Positions 35,601 to 44,368 of a stretch of 64,000 bases of DNA are shown piece after piece (the first letter of the stretch is position 1; every line of letters begins with the position of its first letter). The DNA comes from Bilabrum cf. latius. Lineage: Eukaryota; Bigyra: Bicosoecida; Bigyra; Bicosoecida. Made by a program: the position numbers and the translations under genes. The notes under the pieces were generated by a model, which worked only from the letters and a program-made list of their open reading frames with translations, was not told the DNA's origin and made no database searches. The stretch lies in assembly GCA_965178125.1 (NCBI GenBank), contig OZ237774.1, forward strand, positions 186,001-250,000. The letters run 5' to 3'.

Positions 35601-38467
35601 GCCGCCGCCGCTGCATCGTCCGCGGACGGCCCCTGGTAGGACTCGGCTGCCTTGGCACCCCCGGGGCCGCCGTGCAGCTCGGCGGTCCCCTGCTTGCCCT
35701 TTTTCTTCGAATCACCTGTCCCATCCGCGCCAGTTGCGCTTCCTTTGCTCTTCTCACCCTCACCCTCGTCCCCTTCGCTCTCGTCTTCTTCCTCACCCAG
35801 CAGTGACCCGGTCGCGCCCTTCCAGCGGAACGAGGCGCCGCGCACCTCCAGGGCCGACGGCAGCACGGATCGCTTCTCCTTCTCATCCTCCTCGTCCTCC
35901 GCACTGCCGTGCGATGCACCCCGGGGGGCGCTCACGTCGGCCGGCACGGGGGGCAGTGCCAGCCTGGCGGCGGGGTCCACTTCCTCTGCCGTGAGGAAGG
36001 TGTGCAGCCGCTTGAGAGTGACCGTGGCTTCGACGATGTTGTTGATCACCATCGGAACTGCCGACAGCGGGAACCGCAGGATATTGAAGAGACTCAGGGA
36101 CACGAATGCCTTCTAGGCAGTGAGCGTGTGCCCCGACAGGGTGAAGGCAGTGAAGGCAGCCACGGCCACGAGCATGGGCAGGCCCGTCCACATCACGTTC
36201 GAGATGGCCTGCAAAAAGAGGTACATGCGCAGCTGCTGCAGCTCGCTGTCGCGTTGTTCCCTGATCCGATCCTCGAACCGCGACTCCCACGCGGACAGCT
36301 TGATCAGCCGGATCCCCTGGATCGCCTCGTTGGTGGAATCCACCCTCCTGTCCTTCCTCTGCATTAGCTCCGACTGCAGCCATTTCTGCAGCCGAGCCAC
36401 GCCCAAGTTGACGGGGATGAACAGCACCATGACCGCCACCCCAGCGAGCACAGAGGGGCCCATCTGCCTCCACAGAAAGTACAGAGACAGCGACATCTGG
36501 AAAGGGCCGCTCACCACCATGGCAAGGTAAGTCGTCAGGTCCTGCATGCGGGTCGCATCCGTGGACAGGAGGTTCACGATGCGACCCACCCGGGCGGACT
36601 GCCTCGCGCCCACGGACAACCGAAGCGCTTTCCGAAAGACCCCAATCACCACCGAGGATCGAAGCACCTGGCCGACCCGGAACACGCGGAGGAAGTACTG
36701 GTGCAGCAGCGCCGTGGCGAGCACAGACACAGCAAACAGAGTGGCCACGTACCCGTACCCCACTCCCGCAGTGGCGCCTTTCTTGCCCTCTGAGAAATCC
36801 TGCAGATACGTGATGATGGCATCCAGCAGGTTCGGTCCCACGAACTGAAGACAGTCGTACAGCAGCTTCAGCAGCAGGGCGCCGTAGAACTGGCCGCCGA
36901 ACGCCACCGCCAGCGACCACCACAGCTGCGGCTCCTGCGAGCCATTCAAACAGCCGCAGCACAGCGAACCAGGCGCATCCTCGGTGCGGCTGCCTCGGGA
37001 CCCGGAGCCTCCACTTCCGGATTTACCCGGAGACGAGGACGATGCGGCGAGCAGCGAAGTGCGCGCGCCAGGCGACGCGCCGCCACCGCGAGCACTCGTC
37101 ACAGGGCTCAGGTCAGCGTAAGGGCTCCCGGGCGCACTCATGGACTCCTTCGCATCAGGGGAGGACGCGACCGCCGGGGATGCGGAACCGAATCCGGCGC
37201 CGCGCATCGCCCTGGCCCTGGCCGCCTCTGCCCTCCTGCACTCGGCCCGCCACGCGCCGTCAAAGGCGCCCCTCACTGACTCGGAATCGTCCCCTTTGGA
37301 CAGCCCGGGGACGTCCTCCGCCTGCAGGGGCCTAGCCCAGCCCAGCAGCATGAGCGGGCTCAACCAGACGAAATACACCCGGCTGCACAGCCCGGCCCGC
37401 TCCTCGGGGCTCCTCGACCGGAAGGAGCCCGTCTCGCCGTCCTCCTTGGCGATCGCTGCGGAACCGTAACCTCCAGATTGCGCGGCGCCGGAAGGACCGT
37501 CCGTGAGGGAACCGTACCCGCCCCCGGCCCCCGACCTGGGGGCCCCCGCACCACCGTGCACTGCACCCGAAGTCGCGAAGGCCACCTTCTCGCCCTCACC
37601 GTAGCCCCCCACCGCAGCCAGTGCGGATTCTGCGTCGCACGCGCACAGCATCGCCGCCCAGCCGCAGAGCGCCTCCCCCCAGGACATGCGTCCCTGTGTG
37701 ACGAGTGGGATTCGGAGCAGGTACCAGAGCGCGGGCAGGGCCAGAGCTCCCGCCACCGAGGCGTGGGCGATGCTGAACGCGTCTAGGGCGTTGCGACCCG
37801 CGTCCGCGTGCTTGCCTGCATCGAACTGCAGCGCGGACACGACCAGCTGCACCAGCTCGCACCCGAAGGCCAGCACCCACCACGACAGCACGTAGTCAGG
37901 GACGGACACGGGAGCGTCGGGTCTGGTGAATGCCGTCCCGTCCTATTCCTCTTCTTCCTCCAGGTACTCATCGTCGTCCTATCCATCCCCCACGATACCC
38001 CCGCTGCAGCAAGCTCGCCCCGCCCCCCGCTCCAGCCGCTGCACCAGCGCGCCCGCGTTGAGCAGAAATGCAGCGCCGCACACGGCCGCGTACAGAAAGG
38101 CCGAGAATCGAACCGAGCTGCTGTCGTGCTCCACGGAACCGATGTATCCGCCACCAACGAGAGTTATTTCGATCAGTGGCAGAATGGCTAGCAGCACGGA
38201 GAGAGCGACGGAGATCCAACCCAGAGTGCGAGGCATCACACGGACGTGGGGCGGTGGCGACAGCCGGTGCTTGCCTGCCGCGGCGTACGCCCGAGTCGGC
38301 TGTTCCTAAGACACTCCCCCAAATGCAAACGGCAGCGCAAGCACAAAAATGGCAGCTGCTGGCACTAGGATGAAGGACTGCACAATGCAGTGCGATGCCG
38401 TGGTGCTCCCGCACATGGCCTCCGCGGCCGACCGGAAGAAATTATGCGCTACTTCGGTCTAGTTCAT
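32699..38467 (-). CDS. ABCC/MRP-type ABC transporter (1922 aa, six TAG codons)
   Basis: Full MRP layout: TMD0, TMD1, NBD1, TMD2, NBD2. NBD1 has Walker A GHVGSGKSS (~1006-1014), signature SGGQRARVGLARAV and LLDDVLSAVDAHVG. NBD2 has Walker A GKTGSGKSS, signature-like WSHGERQLLCMARAL and DEATANLDAES. The stop is TGA 32699-32701. TAGs fall at residues 3, 54, 163, 175, 785 and 1242. Without them TMD0 would be lost. Reading through gives helices SFILVPAAAIFVLALPF and LGWISVALSVLLAILPL, as expected for ABCC TMD0. The TAG at 785 lies in LTA-TAG-KAFVSLSLFNILRF, where human MRP1 has Gln. NBD1 carries a ~95-residue acidic/Ala insertion just after the SFRW strand, and it includes a GVTS motif. Likely exporter of organic anions or conjugates in the plasma or vacuolar membrane. 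The start at 38467 (ATG-AAC-TAG) is preferred; ATG 38416 is an alternative. Confidence 0.93.
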
Positions 38468-38958
38468 TGTTCAGTGTGTATTGTTGCCAGCGACTCGGTG
38501 CCTTCCAGAATGGCACGGCGACAAAACGAGGCGTCTGCTTGCCACGTCGTCGAATTCAAGCAGTCTGCTGTCCCACAGGGCTTAATCTGTGCCTGTGTGA
38601 ATTCACAACTCGACAGACTATCACCAAGTGTACTAATTATATCGTATTCGACCCTCCAGAAAGACTGGTCGGATCGGCAGTCGGTAATAAGTGCCTTGAA
38701 ACGAACAGCTTTGCTTTGGAACAGTGCCCCAGTCGTCACATCTCGGGATCAGCTGGGCCACTCCCAAGAAGATCCGATCCGCTGCAGTCACCCGTTGCGA
38801 TCCCCGCTCCTCCTCCAGTTCACCATCTGAACACTCCTGCTGGCACGTGAAGTCGCACCCACGGCTCTCTGCTGGCATTCCAGTCCCGCTGCCCACCACA
38901 GGCTGCCAACCACCACCACAACACCTGCTATCGGATCCGGATTCCCACTCGTCACTCG
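38468..38958. other. Intergenic region
   Basis: About 490 bases between the ABCC start and the PRP38 stop, both on the minus strand. It should hold the ABCC promoter and the PRP38 3' UTR. No gene is supported. Confidence 0.5.
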
Positions 38959-40628
38959 TCACTCCCGCAGCGGCTTGATCCCCAGCTTGGCCCGCAGTGC
39001 ATTCGCCTCCTCAACCTCGCTGAGTGGCGCGCCTGCTCCGGTCGATGCCTCACCGCTCGTCGCACCGCTCCCTCCCCCCACTGGCAGCTTGATCCCCGGG
39101 ATGGCCAGGGGCGCCTTCTTGCCCTTCTTGTCCTTCTTCTTCTTCTTGCTCTTGTCCTTGCTCTTGTCATGTTTCTTGCTCTTGCCATGCCCACCGCTTG
39201 CCTCCCCCTACCCCCCATGTAGGCCCGCGCCCATGCCCCCGCTAGGTGGTCCCATGGGCGCGCTAGGTGGTCCCATGGGCGCGCTAGGTGGTCCCATGGG
39301 CGCGCTAGGTGGTCCCATGGGCGCGCTAGGTGGTCCCATGGGCGCGCTAGGTGGTCCCATGGGCGCGCTAGATGGTCCCATGGGCGCCCCTCCTTCATCC
39401 GATCCATCCATCGCCGCCTGCCCCGAACCAGAACCACCACTATAACCAAAATCACCACGAGTCCCGCCCTCCACCCGGGCACGCTTGGAGGGCCTATGCA
39501 TGCCGCCCCCCTACGATCCCCCCTTTTCTTCTTCATCTTCACTTCTGAACCTACCCCTCACCTGCCCAGCCTGATGGTCTGCACCTGCACCTGCACCTGC
39601 ACCTGCACCTGCACCTGCACCTGCACCTGCACCTGCACCTGCACCTGCACCTGCACCTGCACCTGCACCTGCACCTGCACCTGCACCTGCACCTGCACCT
39701 GCCCTGCTCCCAGCGCTTCCTGCAGGCGCACCAGGTGCACCCGCGCCATCCATCGGGGCCGGCCCAGGCACAGGCTCACTCGAGGCTGCCCCACCTTTCA
39801 CACTGAACCCACTTGCGGCTCCGGATCCGGACGGCAGCGACGGCGGCACGCGATCGCCGCTAGCACGTGCCCCGTGTCCCTCCCCATCGTCGCCATAGCC
39901 CGAGGATACCGAGGATAACCCGGGCATGGGGGCCTGTCCCCGCGCGATTGCGCTAATCTCATCCCGGGTCACCATGCCCATCCCCACCAGCGGGGACTCG
40001 CGCGGCGCCAGCAGCCGGTTCCGCTCGAGCTGCATCCTGCTTGGTTTCACGGGCAGCGTGATTCCGATGGACTGCTCGTCTCGCAGCAGGCCGTCCACGA
40101 ATTCGTCCACGTGGATGATCTTCCAGCCCCCATCGACGACACGGACGGCCAGCTTTCGCATGTCGAGGAGAAGCGGCTCCAACTGCCTGTGGATGTCGGC
40201 GGGGCGAGCGACAATGCGCCAGTAGATTGCCCCTAGGACTCGCAGGTACTTGAACTCGTCTTGCTTCATGTACTCAATAGCAATGTCGGGCTCTACCGAC
40301 AGCTGCAGCATCTTGAGCAGCAGACATATGAAGTCTGTCGCCACCCGCGCACCTCCGTGCAGTCCTCCAACATGGTCCAGCTTCGTGGCCTCATCCACAA
40401 GGGTTGCAGCTGCGGTTGAAATGATTTAGTTCATATTGTGTGTTCATGGTAGCACATGGAACGGTTGAATCAGGGAAGACAATGAAAGCCAAACTCACCA
40501 TTCAACCCGAAGCAACGTTCCTTCCAGTAGCGGCTTGCATATATTCGATCGCGAGTAATCCTTTCAACAAGCAGCTGCGGGTCGTTACCGTGTACGCTTT
40601 TTGCAAGTACATCAGTGCGATTTGCCAT
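38959..40628 (-). CDS. PRP38: PRP38-family pre-mRNA splicing factor with C-terminal HIND element (526 aa)
   Basis: Exons 40628-40499 and 40409-38959 (complement). The N-terminus MANRTD...KSVHGNDPQLL and the segment DRIYASRYWKERCFGL match PRPF38A closely. The second exon continues DEATKLDHVGG, the LLLKMLQL core, EYMKQDEFKYLRVLGA and HVDEFVDGLL. This tri-snRNP/B-complex protein helps activate the spliceosome. After the core come an Ala-Gly tract coded by a hexanucleotide repeat, a 7-residue APMGPPS repeat, a Lys-rich stretch and a final LSEVEEANALRAKLGIKPL. The last element matches the Hub1-interacting HIND motif known from Snu66 and, in plants and some other lineages, from Prp38. It is reached only by translating TAGs at residues 343 and 444. 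Stop TGA at 38959-38961. Confidence 0.93.
39241..39387 (-). repeat. 21-bp minisatellite, seven copies
   Basis: Seven near-identical head-to-tail copies of GCTAGGTGGTCCCATGGGCGC (the last has GAT) encode APMGPPS repeats in the PRP38 C-terminal region. Confidence 0.95.
39581..39702 (-). repeat. (GCACCT)n hexanucleotide microsatellite, about 20 copies
   Basis: A perfect hexanucleotide tract encoding an Ala-Gly dipeptide run of ~40 residues in PRP38. Length polymorphism between individuals is likely. Confidence 0.95.
40410..40498 (-). other. Spliceosomal intron of PRP38 (89 nt)
   Basis: Donor GTGAGT directly after the codon for Asn in CFGLN and acceptor ACCGCAG. A CTAAAT-like branch site lies ~15 bases upstream of the acceptor. 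Splicing joins CFGLN to AATLVDEATKLD, matching the family alignment. Confidence 0.85.
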
Positions 40629-40824
40629 TGCCAGGCGACTTGTGACGAAGTGGAAGGCCGCACACACAGATGGAGCAATGATGTGACGACTGAAGCCTAA
40701 ATGCAGGGAGCGTGTTCACTGCATGTCAATAATAATTGCAAACAAGAGTAACTAGTAGTAGCTCTGAGTCTTCAGTGGTATGGTTGGTTGAATCACCGAT
40801 CGAGGTTCGCTAGACCAGTGCAAA

Positions 40825-41802
40825 ATGCTGCGCAGAGCAACTGCAACTGCTCGACAAATGCTGCTAGCAGTACACAGCGGCGCGAAGCGACCAGCGAGCA
40901 GATTCTTGTCATCTGCACGACAACCTGGAGTTGGTGTTGTGGCACACGTGTTCCCAGGCCGATGGGTCGACCATGACGGGCAAGGCAACAAAGACACCAT
41001 TCTCGTTGATCTACGACACATGGTGCAAATTGTGCGCGGCCATCCTCCCGCGAAAGGCCACATATCGTCTCCCGGTGGCAAGCTCGAGTGGGGTGAAAGG
41101 CTAGAAGAAGCTGCTATTCGTGAAGTTAGCGAGGAAACCGGGCTGCCTGAAGAGAGCCTCCTCCTCCCGCCCAGCCCGCTCGCCACGGTCACATAGGCGA
41201 TTGGAGCAAGTGCTCCACCGGGAAATGAGCAAGACCACTCGCCCGAGTACCACTACGTCCTAGCCCACATGTGCGTCGTTGCGATGCAAGCACCACTGGA
41301 AGCGAGCAAGAGACGCAGCGGAAGGCAGGCGAAACCCCCCTGCCACTGGCTTGGCTCACATGATGCTACTAGCAGCACAATGGCTGGGCAGATTGACAGC
41401 GCAATCGCCAGGGCACTCGACAGACCTTATTACTCCGACGATAATCTAAGCCCACAGTGTGTGCAGCGGTTGCAACCGGCTCCTCCTCTGCTCTTGCCCG
41501 AGGTACGGGCTCTGGATGATGCGGCAGCGGCGGGATGGGTGCGGACTGCCGAGGTGCTGGCCGCGTGCGGTGTGACGAGTGTTGGACCCGATGGGTAGAG
41601 CGTTGATGTAGAAGTCATGCCGGCTGCAGACGTGCAGGGCGGTGCGGAGTCCACCGGTGGATCAGTGCTGGGCCTGTGCGAGCTGGGGGCACAAGCAGGT
41701 CTTGATGGCTCCCAGGCCCCGCCGTGCGTGAGCGGGCACAGGGAGGCCGTACTGGCTGCGATCGGGTGCATGGCACGGTAGTGCAATACGATGGAGGCCT
41801 GA
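40825..41802 (+). CDS. Nudix hydrolase with probable organelle-targeting N-terminus (325 aa)
   Basis: The Nudix box starts at residue 84: GGKLEWGERLEEAA continuing IREVSEETG, with all the Glu residues that bind the metal. Substrate class cannot be assigned; hydrolysis of a nucleoside diphosphate linked to another moiety is the family reaction. The first ~35 residues (MLRRATATARQMLLAVHS...) are Arg/Ala/Ser-rich with no acidic residue, like a mitochondrial presequence. TAGs at residues 124, 258 and 319 are read through, and TGA at 41800-41802 ends the frame. After the first TAG the sequence continues with a plausible Nudix beta strand (YHYVLAHMCVVAM). The C-terminal ~110 residues contain GVTS and STGG motif peptides. 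Divergent from PRP38, with 196 bases between starts. Confidence 0.85.
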
Positions 41803-41968
41803 GGGTCCCTCGAAGGCTATTCAAGTAAGTGCCGATGATTTCATGTTGTGGATGCTAGCTTTATGGATCTAGCTCTTGTTTGTCACAAGCAGGAGACCAC
41901 CAACCACGCCAACTCGCTGCACACCCTTTCCATTACAAATACTGCCTATTCGCAATTTTCCGATCAAG

Positions 41969-43699
41969 TTAAGTGACCCGCACTCGCACCAGAGGTGTCC
42001 CGCTGTCCCTCCTCCCCACCGCCCTTTTCTCGGCTGCCTGCAGCCACCGCTCCATCGACGGCGTGAAAGGTGACTGCCCAGACCCCGGAACTGGTCGGCC
42101 CCGCGAGCTCCTCGCACTCATCACACCTCTGCGATCACTCGTCACACCGAGCAGGCCACTGGGCGACGTGGGAAGCTCCAGGTCGGTGCACCGGCGGGCC
42201 GCCCCGCCTGCTCTCGCACTCGTCACACCAGATGCAGCCGGCCCGCCGTCCCCGATGCGCAACTGGGGCACAAACGCTGGGGGAGTCCGGCGACGAATCA
42301 GCTCCGAGTCCGCGGTCCCGCGGGCGCCATTCCGAAGCGGACCACCGGTGGCGGCAGCGTGCTGGCCGCGGCCTGGCTAGACCTGCCCCTGCCCCTGCCC
42401 CAGCAGCACAGTGGCGGCGGCTCGTGCTGCCCTCGCCCCGCACTCGTCACAGCCTAGTCGCCTCGGCGCAGGCCGGGTAGGCGTGTGTGGCCCTGATGAG
42501 GCGCTCGCCGCGGAGGTAGCCCTCCCACGGCGAACCTGGTGTGACGAGTGCGATCGCGCGGCAGGCGTGTTGTTGCCGCGCCCCTCCCCCTCCAAGGTGC
42601 CTTGTTGCCCTGACGTTGATGCGGCGCGACTCGGAGTCTATAATGAATGGCTGGCATCCGATCGGCAGCGGTCCCTATCGGAAATGCCGCTGCTGCTACT
42701 GCTGCTGCAGCTTCCAATCGTCCCGCTGGCTGCCCCCACTGGCAGCTATTGCCCTTGCTTCAGGTCACGGCCCACCACCACTTGCTGCGTGTCACCAACA
42801 CGGGGGATACTCCCCGAATGCAATGCCAGAGATAATACCATACTACCCTCGGCATCACCGCCGCCGCTGCCGGCATGGTTGTCGCTGGCTGATTCCGAGC
42901 AGGAATCGCCAGGCGCAGTTGCATCGATATCCTGCTCGCACGAAAGCACCTGCTTCGCGCGATAACGGGCCTACCGTGAGCTTTTCGCTACCTACACGGC
43001 CTCCCATATAATCCAGCCCAATACAAGGATCAGCTAAGCTACCGAAGAGCAGAGTAAAGCTTCGCTTCGCCGCTGCAGCCCGGGCGGATGGTGCCAAGAG
43101 GTGCTCTGCAACTGCTGCACAGCTTCAGCTGCCGCCGTTGACCCGTGCACATGCCTACTTTCCACAGCTAGTATGGCTGATACGGCCTTGCCACGCAAGC
43201 TATGCTTGCTGAGCCCCAGCTCGTGCGAATCGGGGGAAAGCATTCCGTGAGACCACGCAATCACCAATCCTAGCGACATTACAGAGACAGCCGCAGATAC
43301 CAGTGGTCCAAGGGAGCGATATGCTAGCTTCAAGGTTCGTGCACTGCTATTGGAATCGCTATCATCGATTCCTAGCAGCTGTGACCAGGCCGCAACCCAG
43401 CCCGCGCGAAGCGACAGCATCGTGGGCGCCAACCAAATAAACGCCCAAGCAGCGGCGTGTAGCAGCAAAAGTATGCTCAATTTTGATTGCATTGCGTTCC
43501 ACAAAAGCGCTAGGGCTGGAATGTGTCTGCCCTGGTGAGCGATGAACTCGCCGCCCGCATCCATTGGTAGTGCTGAGCAAACGGCACAAACGACGCAGCC
43601 TGCTAGCGATATTGTCACGAGACACGCCTTTGCAGCTATAAATATGCATGTGTTCTGGTTCTAGTCGGGTTGTAGCATTGCTGCACCATCCATTGCCAT
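41969..43699 (-). CDS. Four-helix membrane protein with long cytosolic tail, unknown function (576 aa, seven TAG codons)
   Basis: Start ATG at 43699 and TAA at 41969-41971. TAGs at residues 13, 222, 236, 243, 318, 354 and 441. Helices are near 20-42, 72-92, 125-150 and 222-236; the last one (AQLILVLGWIIWEAVQ) contains or borders two TAGs. The tail of ~330 residues is Ser/Gly/Arg-rich with GVTS motifs near its end (around residues 486 and 519 and a third variant). Without TAG as Gln this locus is seven unrelated fragments. The opposite strand also has a long ORF, which I reject because it lacks the hydrophobic pattern and reads the motifs in unusual frames. No family recognised. Confidence 0.65.
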
Positions 43700-44368
43700 A
43701 TTGATTGTGCTCAAAGGTCCGTTCTTCTTGTCAATGTGTAGTAAATGAATGATGAAGATCATGACGTACAACCGTTGCCTAGATCTAGCGCAACGGAGCA
43801 CGATTTGCGCACCTGGACCGTGGCAGCACACAAGTCGGTCACGTAAAATCACCGGACTATTTTATCCTATGGCCTTAGACGCCCGATGTGCCCCGTCTGC
43901 TGCCTCGTCACGGCCACAAGGCCCTTTGTAACAATGGTGGGTGGCCTGCGTCGGGGGCGGGCGCAGGTGCCGTCGAACCCACCGCTGCCTTCAATGGCCG
44001 GGCCATGCGAGTCGCGGACACGGGGCACGCTGACTTGTAGAAGCCCAGGGGTTCAGGCTACTTGTGGGGGAGAGTGTGGGTGTGAATACGAGTAGCCCCA
44101 GTCGATAGAGTGCCAGAGGCGGGGGACAGGGGCGAGGTGGTGCGGATGGGGATGGGTGGCAGGGCGCTGTACACGATGTAGGATGGTTCTACTGGATGTG
44201 GACTGCTTGCAGCTTGTACAGCACCCATTCAAGCTGTGTGCCGCAGTGTAGATCCAATGGATGTAGCTACTAGCTACGCTTGGGTTCGAAATACGGTGCT
44301 ATTTGATAGAAATCTGAAATAATGTGCAAGAGCCAATGCATGTGGCACAGCACTCTCAATCCGTCACC
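43700..44368. other. Divergent intergenic region
   Basis: About 670 bases between the 4-TM protein gene and SF3B3, presumably both promoters. No gene or strong repeat seen. Confidence 0.45.

Noticed and set aside
41973-42965. Plus-strand ORF ending in TAA
   Set aside because: The minus strand gives a coherent 4-TM protein with seven TAGs; the plus frame has no recognisable structure and reads the interspersed motifs in unusual frames.
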